Part shown: positions 1 through 7,806 of the stretch, piece by piece | Layout: each line of letters begins with the position of its first letter | How positions within the stretch are numbered: position 1 is the stretch's first letter | Assembly: GCF_028369105.1 (NCBI RefSeq) | Contig: NZ_JAQNDO010000001.1 | Coordinates: 6,294,501 to 6,358,500 of the forward strand | Source: Polyangium mundeleinium | GTDB taxonomy: Bacteria > Myxococcota_A > Polyangia > Polyangiales > Polyangiaceae | Direction of reading: 5' to 3' | Length of the DNA stretch: 64,000 bases | Notes under the pieces: model-generated | Database searches by the model: none | What the model saw: only the letters and a program-made list of their open reading frames with translations | Told to the model about the DNA's origin: nothing | Program-made: the position numbers and the translations under genes

Positions 1-468
1 GGCGGAGGCGGCGCCCCTTGTGATTCCTCCCCAGGAATGCTCTCGTTCCACGGCGTGCGCACGAGCACGAGCTCCGGCACGAAGACGATGGTCTCGGGGA
101 AGTACGGGATCCCGTACGACAACCAGCTCTCCGCGGAGCAGGGCGAGGAGCTGCTGTGGATCGACGCCGACGACGTGGGTTGGAGTGTAACCTTGCTTCT
201 CCACCTCGAGGCGGCTATCGATCCTCCCTTGACGATCACGCGGAACACCGTCCCGCACTATGTGTATGACGCCTGCTTCAACGCCAGCGTCGCGCCGGAG
301 GACAGACACTGCGGCGACGAAACCTTCGAGGTGACGGTGAACAGCCTTTCGTGGAACCGTATCCAGGGCACCTTCAAGGGCAGGACCATTGCCGAAGACG
401 GATCCAGCGTCCTCGACGTCGATGCCGGTGCATTCGACGTGCCCATCGTGCCAGCACCTGGAACATGA
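1..468 (+). CDS. C-terminal part of an unrecognised secreted-type protein (truncated by window edge)
   Basis: The reading frame is open from the first base and ends at TGA 466-468. The first residues read GGGGAPCDSSPG, so the ATG at 37 is more likely internal than a start, and the glycine run looks like the linker that follows a lipobox in myxobacterial lipoproteins. The remaining ~150 residues are beta-rich, with two widely spaced cysteines (DACF and DRHCGDE) typical of an exported protein. I recognise no domain family. The next gene is convergent, 33 bp away. Function unknown; moderately sure it is coding because of codon bias and continuity with upstream sequence. Confidence 0.6.
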   Translation, partial: GGGGAPCDSSPGMLSFHGVRTSTSSGTKTMVSGKYGIPYDNQLSAEQGEELLWIDADDVGWSVTLLLHLEAAIDPPLTITRNTVPHYVYDACFNASVAPEDRHCGDETFEVTVNSLSWNRIQGTFKGRTIAEDGSSVLDVDAGAFDVPIVPAPGT

Positions 469-501
469 CGAACGCGCCGCGCGGCCCTCGGCGGCGTCGA
501 T

Positions 502-1188
502 TCACCCGCGCGCACGCCGCAGCCAGACCGTCATGCCCCAGAACAGGAGCGTGCCCGGCAGACCTCCCACGCAGACCGGAAGCAAAAACTCGAACGTGAA
601 GGGCTCGGGCCTGCGTTCGAGGTACCACGCGACCGCCGGGAGCGAGCCAAGCGCGACGGTCACGAGCGCCACGCAAAAGCCGAGGCGCGCGAGCGCCGTT
701 CGGCCCTGCAAGAGCCCGGCGGCGAGCCCGAACAAAGCCGCCACGACGACAGCCGGGGCGAGCGCGCCGGGATCGCCAAACCACATCTCGAACCAGCCTG
801 CGCGAATCGCAGCGCCGGCCACGCCACCGCCGGCGGCAATGCCAAAATTCCTGGCCGCGCGCATGCTTTCGGGGTCCGTGCCTTCGCCGTCGATGGCGCC
901 GCGGATCTGCGCGCGCGCGGCATCGGTGATCTCGCGCGGATCACGCCCCTCGCGGCGCAAAAGGAACACGCCGAGGGCGATCGTCACGGCGAGCGCCGGG
1001 ACCTCGAGCACGATGAACGTGAGGCCGGCAGCGGCGAGCGGATGCGTGGCAGGATCCTCGCCAAGCTCCGCCGCGAGGAACCACGCATAAGGTCCCGTCC
1101 CGGTCACGACCCAAACCACGGTGAGCGCAAGCGCCGCAGCGCAGAGGAGCCCACCGACGAGGCGGGCCCGAAGCGGAAGAGGGGACAT
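502..1188 (-). CDS. Polytopic inner-membrane protein of unknown function
   Basis: The protein is 228 residues from the ATG that gives MSPLPLRARL. A longer frame reaches 1338, but its extra ~50 residues are basic, proline-rich and lack a membrane segment. About six hydrophobic stretches are visible: residues ~8-28, ~52-78, ~118-135, ~145-165, ~170-195 and ~202-222. A charged loop sits between the second and third (RREGRDPREITDAARAQIRG). No catalytic motif or known family was recognised. It diverges from the S37-type peptidase gene; the ~210 bp between them holds the short palindrome GCGCATGATGCGC near 1294 but no convincing promoter. Coding status is fairly sure, function unknown. Confidence 0.55.
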   Translation of the reverse strand: MSPLPLRARLVGGLLCAAALALTVVWVVTGTGPYAWFLAAELGEDPATHPLAAAGLTFIVLEVPALAVTIALGVFLLRREGRDPREITDAARAQIRGAIDGEGTDPESMRAARNFGIAAGGGVAGAAIRAGWFEMWFGDPGALAPAVVVAALFGLAAGLLQGRTALARLGFCVALVTVALGSLPAVAWYLERRPEPFTFEFLLPVCVGGLPGTLLFWGMTVWLRRARG

Positions 1189-1400
1189 GGCGTGGGGAGA
1201 TCCTAGCGCAGGCGAGGGCCCCGGCGACAGGTACATCCCGGCGCGTCGGAGCTTTCGCAGATTTGCGAGCCCCAATAGCGGGAACGCTACTCGCGCATGA
1301 TGCGCGCGCGGGTACGGTTCGCCGTATTCAGCCACCAACGTTCGCCATGGAGTGAACCGTGCGCGGGGTGGAACGCTTGTCTTTCGAAGGACACATGCAC

Positions 1401-3218
1401 ATGAAATCGATTCTACGGCTGGTACCGCTGCTTCTTCTCCCCCTCACCACCGGCTGTCCTGACGGCGGCGCCCAAGGAGAGGGCGAAGGCAAGAGCGAAG
1501 TCCCCGCGGAGCTTGTCGCCCTGTGCGAGCGCCTCGTGATCTGCCAGGGCATGGAGCAGCAGGCCTGCGAGGCCGAAGGCATGGCCGGCATCAAAGCCGC
1601 GCTCGGCGTCGAGCATGAGGTCTGTGATGCCCTCATCGAAGCCGACATCGCCATGTACGGTTGCCTGGCGAAGGTCGAGGACTGCGAGACGTTCAACACC
1701 GCCACGCAGGTGGCCCATCCGCCGGTGTGCGCGGCCGAGATCGAGGCCGACGTCGCCCAGCTCTCGCTCGGCGGCTTCGCCTGCTACCTCGGCGAGACCC
1801 CCGTGCCGCCGCCGCCGGAGTGGACCTGCAACGCCCTGCGCTGGAACGGCTCCGACGGCTGTGACTGCGGCTGCGGCGCGCCCGATCCGGACTGCAAGGG
1901 CGCCGGCTCGGCCGAGCCGGGCACCGGCGTCGACAACGCCGCCTGCGACGCCTGCTTCGGCGTCGACGGCAAAGCGCAATCGTGCATCAGCGTGACCGCG
2001 ACCCTCGAGGCGGCCGGCTTCCTCGTCAGCCCCGCCGGCAAGAGCGACGACGGCGCCGAGCTCTACGACCTCACGCTCCTGCAGGTAAACGATCATGAGG
2101 ACGCGACGTCGGGCACGCACGAGCAGTACCTCACGCTCATCCACCGCGGCTTCGACCTGCCCGTGAACTTGATCTCCACGGGATACAGCAATTATCTCGG
2201 GTTCGACGAGGATGAGCTGACGACGCTCCTCAAGGGAAATCAGCTCGTTCTGGACAAGCGCTTCCACAACGGCAACGGCGACGATTTCTCCCACTTCACG
2301 CGCAAGCAGGTCGCCGACGACGCCCACGACGTCGTGGTGCGCCTGCACGACCTGTACAAGAGTGCGTGGATCGGCTCGGGCTTCAGCAATGGCGGCGTCG
2401 ACATGGTGAGCTTCCGCCAGCATTACCCGGGCGACGTGGACGCCGTCGTCGCCTTCGGCTCCCCTTTCATGGGGCCGGAGGACACGCGTTTCCTCGCGTT
2501 CTTCGATACCGTCGACGCCACGTGCCAGGACCGCCTCGAAGCCATCCAGCGCGCGGTCCTCGGCCCCCAGCGCGCGGCCGTCGAGCCCGCCGTGCTGGCG
2601 TCCGCCGCTGCCGATCTCGGCGACACCTTCGTCCGCGTCGAGCCCGCGCGCGCCTTCGAGGCCGCCGCGCTCTCCTACCCGTGGCTGTTCTGGCAATACT
2701 TCGGCACCCCCGACGACTGCACCGGGCTGCCCGATCCGGCGACGGCAACGGCGGAGGATCTGACGACGGCGTTCTTCACCGTCACCAGCATCTTCGGCAC
2801 CTACCCGATGTCCGACGGGTACCTGTCGTTTTTCGACGCCTACTTCTACGAGGTGCAGCAGAGCAGCGGCTGGCCCGCCCTGCCGCGCGCCGAGCTCGTC
2901 GCGGAGGGCCTCATCCCCGAGGGCCTCGTCGACATGGAGCGCGGGCTCGTGCCCGAAGGCGTGACCCCGCCGGCGTTCAACGCCGCCGAGAACAGCGCGC
3001 TCGAGGAGTTCGCCCGTCTCGGGGACGGCGTCGCCTTCGTCTACTCGGACCAGGACCCGTGGGCCGCCGGCGCCGTCACCCCGGCGATGGAGAGCGGCAA
3101 CGTCCGCTTCAACGTCACGAGCGGCAACCACACCGCGACGTTCTCGTCGCTCTCGGAGCCCGATCAGGCCGCACTCTCCGCCTTCCTCGAGGAGAAGCTC
3201 GGCATCGAGATCCCCTGA
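1401..3218 (+). CDS. Lipoprotein peptidase of the S37 (tripeptidyl aminopeptidase) type
   Basis: The 605-residue protein starts with a lipoprotein signal (MKSILRLVPLLLLPLTTGC), so it should be anchored outside the cytoplasm. Residues ~20-170 are a cysteine-rich spacer. The catalytic part is an alpha/beta hydrolase like peptidase family S37: nucleophile elbow GFSNGG with Ser329, then PGDVDAVVAFGSPF, acid in YSDQDPW (Asp552) and GNH (His577). The stretch before the elbow (ISTGYSNYLG, then QLVLDKRFHNG) also fits S37 enzymes, which remove tripeptides from protein N-termini. GAAGG at 1386-1390 is 10 bp from this ATG and 4 bp from an alternative ATG at 1395; the GTG at 1359 is unlikely. A group II intron lies 12 bp after the stop. 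Family fairly sure; substrate unknown. Confidence 0.8.
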   Translation: MKSILRLVPLLLLPLTTGCPDGGAQGEGEGKSEVPAELVALCERLVICQGMEQQACEAEGMAGIKAALGVEHEVCDALIEADIAMYGCLAKVEDCETFNTATQVAHPPVCAAEIEADVAQLSLGGFACYLGETPVPPPPEWTCNALRWNGSDGCDCGCGAPDPDCKGAGSAEPGTGVDNAACDACFGVDGKAQSCISVTATLEAAGFLVSPAGKSDDGAELYDLTLLQVNDHEDATSGTHEQYLTLIHRGFDLPVNLISTGYSNYLGFDEDELTTLLKGNQLVLDKRFHNGNGDDFSHFTRKQVADDAHDVVVRLHDLYKSAWIGSGFSNGGVDMVSFRQHYPGDVDAVVAFGSPFMGPEDTRFLAFFDTVDATCQDRLEAIQRAVLGPQRAAVEPAVLASAAADLGDTFVRVEPARAFEAAALSYPWLFWQYFGTPDDCTGLPDPATATAEDLTTAFFTVTSIFGTYPMSDGYLSFFDAYFYEVQQSSGWPALPRAELVAEGLIPEGLVDMERGLVPEGVTPPAFNAAENSALEEFARLGDGVAFVYSDQDPWAAGAVTPAMESGNVRFNVTSGNHTATFSSLSEPDQAALSAFLEEKLGIEIP

Positions 3219-3230
3219 GAGGGTGTTCCA

Positions 3231-3913
3231 GTGCGACCAGGCAAGGCTGGTCTTGAGGGAAGGAGGATGCGGTCCTTCGGAAATCGAGTTCGTCGTCCAG
3301 CGGGTGCGAATCCTGCCTGATCAGGGCCGAGCCCGGCCAGATCGGAAGCGAGCCTTGCGTAGGGCGTGGCAACATGCTCGACGATGCGTTAGGCGCGCGA
3401 CGTCGTGAGCCGCGGCGTGCCAGCCACGAAATCCTCAGATTCCGGGTGCCCAGGGGTTTGGAATTCCTGAAGGCCCCGGCATGCACTCGATGAGATGGGC
3501 GAGAGTGACATGCACCCGGCGGGGTAGTGTTGGCCGCGGCGCGCGTGAAGAGGACGACCCAGGCACCTGGGAGACCCTGTCTCCGTCCACGAGTTTTATC
3601 CGGCCAAACGGGGAGCCGGTGACCCATCCCCACGCGCAACGCGGGTACACGGACGCACCCGCGAGGCAAGCCGGGCCCTTGGGCCCCGCAGCGAAAAGCC
3701 GCGTCCGTCTCGCGGTAGGCCGAAGGCAAGGGACGACCAGAGCTTGCGGCTGAAGGAGAGCAGGGAGGCAGAACATCCCAAGCTGCTTCACCCGGCGGTC
3801 TGATGGAGCTTCGCCGCGATCGTGCTCTGGGGAGCCCGTTGCGGGAAAACCGCACGGCGGGTTCTGCGAGGGGGGACGAGCCCAAGGGAAACCAAGGGCC
3901 CGTCCCTACCCAC
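3231..3913 (+). mobile_element. ORF-less group II intron (or 5' half of a recombined intron)
   Basis: The 5' end is GTGCGACC, matching the group II GUGYG consensus. Domain V is visible at 3832-3864: GAGCCCG pairs with CGGGTTC around an inner GCGG/CCGC-type stem and a GAAA-type loop. Domain VI at about 3868-3913 pairs GGGAC with GTCCC and ends CTACCCAC, with an A left unpaired in the lower stem as branch point. TGGAATTC at 3459-3466 can pair with the eight bases before the 5' end (GTGTTCCA) at seven positions including one wobble, a plausible EBS1-IBS1 contact. The 683-nt length suits an intron without an internal ORF. It sits 12 bp after the peptidase stop. Reading the boundary at 3912 instead of 3913 is possible. 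Confidence 0.65.
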
Positions 3914-4723
3914 CAAAGCATCGACCGCACGATGCTGATGGAGATGCTCCAGGCGCGGGTAGCCGATGGGAAGCTCTTGCGACTCGTCGGCAAATGCTTG
4001 CACGTGGGTGTCCTCGAAGGCGCGGAGATATCCGAGCCAGATACGGGGACGGTGCAGGGTTCGGTGCTGTCGCCGCTGCTCGGCAACGTGTATCTCCATC
4101 ACGTGCTCGACGTATGGTTCGAGCGGGAGGTCAAACCGCGGATGCGCGGCAAGACCACGCTCGCGCGCTACGCGGACGACTTCGTGATCGGCTTCGAGCG
4201 AGAAGACGATGCGAAGAGGGTGATGGAGGTGCTGGGCCGGCGTTTCGAGCGGTTCGGCCTGAAGCTGCATCCTGAGAAGACCCGCCTCCTGCCGTTCCAT
4301 CGCCCAAGGTCAGGGAACGATGGCGGCAAGGGTCCGGCGACGTTCGACTTTCTCGGGTTCACGCTGCACTGGCGTCGGACACGAGCAGGTCGGTGGATGC
4401 CGGCGTTCAAGACGCGCAAGGCGAGGCTCAGGCACGCCATCCAGGCTGCCGACGACTGGTGTCGACGCCATCGGCATGAGTCGGTCAAAGAGCAATACGC
4501 TACGCTCAAGAGGAAGCTCGTCGGGCATTACAACTACTTCGGCGTCAACGGAAACCTGCGCAGTCTGGCTCTGCTGCTCGACAACGTGCAGTGGAACTGG
4601 CACGCCTGGTTGAGCCGAAGGAGCCAACGAGGTCACCTGAACTGGGCGCGGTTTCTGGAGCTGCTGCGGAGGTTTCCGCTGCCGGCCCCTCGCATCCGCG
4701 TACAGATCTGGAGCGCTCCGTGA
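3914..4723 (+). pseudogene. Truncated group II intron reverse transcriptase/maturase
   Basis: From SIDRTMLMEML onward, ~270 residues match group II intron reverse transcriptases: TGTVQGSVLSPLLGNVYLHHVLD (split here as TVQGSVLSPLL and GNVYLHHVLD), RYADDFVIGF with the catalytic YADD, LKLHPEKTRLLPF, FDFLGFTLHW, then a maturase X-like region ending VQIWSAP. The fingers region and the first catalytic Asp of motif A are missing: homology starts exactly where the preceding intron ends. The frame stays open upstream to an ATG at 3803, but that part is domain V/VI RNA. No DNA-binding or endonuclease domain follows. I take it as the host gene of a nested intron whose N-terminal part was lost, and therefore as inactive. 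Confidence 0.75.
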
Positions 4724-4739
4724 GCCGCCGCTGGCGGAA

Positions 4740-4800
4740 GAGCCGGATGGTGGAAATCTCCTTGTCCGGATCTGGTGAGGGCCCCCGGGGGCTACTCGAC
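4740..4800 (+). mobile_element. Domains V and VI of the outer group II intron
   Basis: GAGCCGGATGG pairs with TGTCCGGATC to form a 33-nt domain V (4740-4772). It is followed by a GCCCCCGGGGGC stem with an unpaired A in GCTACTC, and the sequence ends CTACTCGAC, a typical group II 3' end. This lies 17 bp after the reverse-transcriptase stop, so it closes the intron that once encoded that protein. The 3' flank runs straight into a copy of the local hairpin repeat. Confidence 0.65.
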
Positions 4801-4805
4801 CAGCG

Positions 4806-4880
4806 TAGCGCCGGGGTTTCACCCCGGACCCGACGAGGGGTTCTCCACCCCTCGACCCGGACCAGGGCCAGCCCTGGACC
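4806..4880 (+). repeat. Solo arm of the hairpin repeat family
   Basis: GCGCCGGGG begins the ~70-nt arm shared with the copies near 6.9, 12.3 and 19.5 kb. It folds into consecutive small stems (CCGGGG/CCCCGG, GAGGGG/CCCCTC, CCAGGG/CCCTGG). Only one arm is present; the AACTGCGC hairpin and the core are missing. The rest of 4881-4926 holds nothing I recognise. Confidence 0.6.
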
Positions 4881-4926
4881 TCTATGCATCGACCGCGATG
4901 CGGTCGATGCGCAGGCGCATGATGGT

Positions 4927-5184
4927 CTAGGGCGACGTCTCCTCGGGTTTCTTCAGCGGCTCTCGCGTCTCGCAATCCACGGGCTCGACCCACGGCGGAT
5001 TCGCAGCATGCGTGATGGAGCACGTCCCGTCTTCGTTCCGCCGGAAGCCTTCCTGCACGCTCCCGAGATTCGGCACCCAGTCCGGGTTCTCCGGCTTGGG
5101 CGGCTCCTGCGCCGCACCGCCGCACCCCGCGGAGATCGTGACCACAAACGCAGCCGCGAGCCGCGGAGCTTTCTTGCGTCTCAT
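4927..5184 (-). CDS. Small lipoprotein of unknown function
   Basis: The protein has 85 residues from the ATG giving MRRKKAPRLAAAF. A basic n-region, a hydrophobic stretch and a lipobox (TISAGC, Cys at ~22) form a clear lipoprotein signal, which supports this start over longer frames. The ~60-residue mature part is hydrophilic and proline-rich (EPPKPENPDWVPNLG), with two cysteines (GTCSI and VDCET) that could form a disulfide. No family recognised. It lies 32 bp after the stop of the trans-aconitate methyltransferase gene on the same strand and may be co-transcribed with it. Confidence 0.6.
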   Translation of the reverse strand: MRRKKAPRLAAAFVVTISAGCGGAAQEPPKPENPDWVPNLGSVQEGFRRNEDGTCSITHAANPPWVEPVDCETREPLKKPEETSP

Positions 5185-5216
5185 CCCGGCGAGTAGAGGC
5201 GAGCCACGCCGCCCCG

Positions 5217-5990
5217 TCAAGAAGGCGGTACACGCGTCGCCACGACGAACCGGCGCGTGAACGGAAACGGCGTGCCGTAAGGCCGGGCAGGGTAGTCCGA
5301 TTGCAGGAGCGGCCGGAGCGTATCCAGAAAGGCCGTAGCTTCCTCGGGTCCGAGCGTGGTCACAAGGGGCCGCAGCGTGGTGCCGAGCAGCCATTGCAAC
5401 ACCGCGTCGTCGCCGGGCAACACGTGCAGGTACGTCGTCTCCCACGCCTCGACCACGAACCCGAGCCCGACGAGGTGGTCCAAATAAAAGGCCAGGGGCT
5501 CGGCATGTCCGCGGCGCACGTCACGGAGCGCCGCTGCAAAGCGGGGCAGGGCGCGGACCTCTTCCACGCGCCGATGCGAAGGCGCATCGAAATTCGCAGG
5601 AATCTGGAAGGCCAGGGTCCCGCCGGAGGCGACGAGGCCAGCGAGGTGCGTGAGCAGGCCAGCGTGGTCGTCGAGCCAGTGCAGGGCCGCATTCGAGAAG
5701 AGCACGTCGGCGGGGCCAGGCAGCTCGACGCGGGCGAGGTCGGCCTGGAGGAAGCCAACGCGCGCAGACGCGTGGTTCGCCCGGGCCTCGGCAAGCATGG
5801 CCGCGGAGCTGTCGACGCCGAGGATCTCAGCCGCGGGCCAGCGCTCGCCAAGGGCCAGGGTCAGGTCGCCCGTGCCGCAGCCAAGGTCGACGACCCGCGC
5901 CGGAGCCGCGGTCTTGACCTGGGCGAGCAAATCAAAAAAGGGGCGACGGCGTGCTTCGCGGAAGAGGTTGTATTGCTTCGGATCCCACAT
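5217..5990 (-). CDS. tam: Trans-aconitate 2-methyltransferase
   Basis: This 257-residue class I SAM methyltransferase has motif I VVDLGCGTG at ~30-40, GVDSSAAML for the ribose-binding acidic strand, and FSNAALHWLDD typical of Tam. Tam methylates trans-aconitate, a spontaneous by-product of the citrate cycle that inhibits aconitase. The N-terminus MWDPKQYNLF resembles the Tam start (W-x-P-x-x-Y), and the length matches the ~250-residue E. coli enzyme, so I start here rather than in the longer frame that reads through the divergent Thg1-like gene. The two genes are separated by 87 bp that must hold both promoters. Confidence 0.8.
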   Translation of the reverse strand: MWDPKQYNLFREARRRPFFDLLAQVKTAAPARVVDLGCGTGDLTLALGERWPAAEILGVDSSAAMLAEARANHASARVGFLQADLARVELPGPADVLFSNAALHWLDDHAGLLTHLAGLVASGGTLAFQIPANFDAPSHRRVEEVRALPRFAAALRDVRRGHAEPLAFYLDHLVGLGFVVEAWETTYLHVLPGDDAVLQWLLGTTLRPLVTTLGPEEATAFLDTLRPLLQSDYPARPYGTPFPFTRRFVVATRVPPS

Positions 5991-6077
5991 GGCCGACCTG
6001 TCGCCTATCACGGTGTCGACGGGGTCGCATGCAGGATCGTCGCGAGGTCCCTCCGGGGCTGCTATCTTGGCCGCGCC

Positions 6078-6884
6078 ATGAAGTTCGATGATCTCGAAAC
6101 GAAGATGCGGGTCTTCGAGACGGCGCATGATCACCACGTCCTGCCGGGGATCTACATGGTCGCGCGGCTCGACGGGCGCAGCTTCACCAAGCTCGTGCGC
6201 GAGCGCAAGCCGTTCGAGGCGCCCTTCGACGTCCGCATCCGCGACATGATGGTGGAGACGACGAAGCACCTCATGGACTGCGGATTCCCCGTGGTCTACG
6301 GCTACACGCAGAGCGACGAGATCTCGCTCCTGTTTCGCCGCGACACGGACGTGTTCGGCCGCAAGCTGCGCAAGTACGAGTCGATCCTGGCCGGGGAGGC
6401 GAGCGCCAAGTTTGCGCGTCTCCTCGACGATCACGCGGCCTTCGACGCCCGGATCTCGCAGCTCCCCACCGAGAAGGACGTGATCGATTATTTCCGCTGG
6501 CGGCACGAGGATGCCCACCGCAATGCGCTGGGCGGGCATTGTTACTGGCTCCTTCGATCCCAGGGGCTCACGGATCGCGCGGCCACGCGGCAGCTCGAAG
6601 GGCAGTCGGTGGCGGATCGGAACGAGCTGCTCTTCCAGCACGGGATCCAGTTCAACGACCTGCCGGCCTGGCAAAAACGCGGCGTGGGCTTCCATTACCG
6701 CGATGTCGAGCACGTCGGCAGGGATGGGCGGGATGGAAGCGCCGTCGTAACAACGCGGCGCAGGCTCCACGTAGAGTTCGAGTTGCCGCTGGGAATGGCG
6801 TACACCGCGTTCGTTCGTCAGCGGATCGAGGAGGCGACGCCTTCAAAGCCGGGCGCGGGAGACGAGGAGCGCCCCGACACGTGA
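6078..6884 (+). CDS. Thg1-like protein (3'-5' RNA polymerase / tRNA repair)
   Basis: The 268-residue protein belongs to the tRNA-His guanylyltransferase superfamily. RLDGRSFTKL at 30-39 and YGYTQSDEISLLF from 74 carry the two metal-binding aspartates (Asp32, Asp80). Bacterial Thg1-like proteins add nucleotides to the 5' end of truncated tRNAs in a template-directed 3'-5' direction; one from Myxococcus xanthus is a studied member. The C-terminal half keeps the HINN-like region in altered form (RNALGGHCYW). It stands alone, divergent from tam, and is followed by the repeat-filled 6.9-7.8 kb interval. Family assignment is firm; whether it edits tRNA here is inference. Confidence 0.88.
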   Translation: MKFDDLETKMRVFETAHDHHVLPGIYMVARLDGRSFTKLVRERKPFEAPFDVRIRDMMVETTKHLMDCGFPVVYGYTQSDEISLLFRRDTDVFGRKLRKYESILAGEASAKFARLLDDHAAFDARISQLPTEKDVIDYFRWRHEDAHRNALGGHCYWLLRSQGLTDRAATRQLEGQSVADRNELLFQHGIQFNDLPAWQKRGVGFHYRDVEHVGRDGRDGSAVVTTRRRLHVEFELPLGMAYTAFVRQRIEEATPSKPGAGDEERPDT

Positions 6885-6903
6885 CCTCGTCGTGCATGCC
6901 GTC

Positions 6904-7237
6904 GCGCCGGGGCGCTGCCCCGGACCCCGCGGGGGCTGTTCGCCCCTCGACCCGAACCAGGCACGGCCTGGACCGGGGGTGGAAGAACTGCGCGGTGCGC
7001 AGTTCTTCCAACGGGCCGGTGGCAAGACCATGGAGGTGGGTTTCAAGCTGGCGACGGGCACGCTGCCGGCTGAACCTGCAGCGCTGCCGTCTTGGTTGGC
7101 AGGGTCGTCGCCGGTCTTGACCGCGGCTGTTCGATGAACTGCGCGGAGCGCAGTTCATCGACCCAAGGTCCAGGGCTGGCCCTGGTCCGGGTCCCGGGGC
7201 GGACAGCCCCGGGTGGGGCCTGGGGCAACGCCCCAGC
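6904..7237 (+). repeat. Full copy of hairpin repeat with ~70-nt inverted arms
   Basis: The left arm (6904-6974) and the reverse complement of the right arm (7167-7237) align along most of their length. Just inside lie two near-perfect hairpins: 6980-7010 (TGGAAGAACTGCGC, loop GGT) and 7132-7160 (CGATGAACTGCGC, loop GGA). The ~120-nt core between them is shared with the copies near 12.2, 21.7 and 22.3 kb. No coding signal is seen. It fills the gap between a Thg1-like gene and a lipoprotein gene. Confidence 0.75.
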
Positions 7238-7760
7238 GCGGCGCGTCCGGGTCCCCGCAGAATCCCCTGCATCCACGCAAGATCGCGATGACTTCCCGTG
7301 GATGACCGCCTGCGGCGCCGCAACGCGGCCCCCGTCCGCGCGCCCGCCGACGTTCGGCGTCGTGAGCCGCTGCTCCTGGGCGTGTCCTCTGCGCTGCGGC
7401 GCCGCAGGAGGCAATTGGCGCTCATGCGTACCCGAAAGGCGGCGCTGCAGCTCGAAAACCCTGCCCCGGAGTCGCCGACCTGCGGCGTGGCAAACCTCCC
7501 TCTGCGAGGCCGTCTTCCCTTCGACGGCGCCGCAGGTCCCCGAGCGCGCTCTGCGCCCTCCATCCTGCAGTGCTGGAGGGCGCACGTTGCCCGTTGAACC
7601 TGCAGCGCCGCGGCCTTGGTCGGCAGGGTCGCTCTCGGTCTTCCCTGCGGCTGTTCGATGGACTGCGCATCGCGCAGTTCATCGACCCCGAGTCCAGCGC
7701 TTGCGCTGGTCCGGGTCCAGGGGCGGACAGCCCCGGTGGGGCCTGGGGCAAAGCCCCAGC
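7238..7760 (+). repeat. Repeat spacer plus right half-copy of the hairpin repeat
   Basis: 7238-7582 is a ~340-nt GC-rich spacer with several GCGGCGCCGCAG motifs, repeated with moderate divergence at 21903-22245. 7583-7760 is a right half-copy: core, hairpin 7656-7684 (CGATGGACTGCGC, loop ATC) and right arm ending AAAGCCCCAGC. I see no gene here: the open frames in both copies are low-complexity and carry no start with a ribosome site. Confidence 0.6.
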
Positions 7761-7806
7761 TCTGCGCCTTCGAGAGACTTGACAGCCTGGCGCGCTCGAC
7801 GGTCCG

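Noticed and set aside
1413-3131. Long antisense open frames (for example opposite the S37-type peptidase, the kinases and the 9.7-11.2 kb lipoprotein)
   Set aside because: They are shadows of strong third-position GC bias in the true genes; their translations are Arg/Ala/Gly-rich and have no domain.
3803-3913. N-terminal extension of the reverse transcriptase starting at the ATG at 3803
   Set aside because: The segment is domain V/VI RNA of a group II intron and does not resemble any reverse-transcriptase N-terminus.
7238-7582. Protein-coding gene in the repeat spacer (open frames on the minus strand, also at 21903-22245)
   Set aside because: Both copies show frame-breaking differences and no start signal; similarity between copies is at DNA level.
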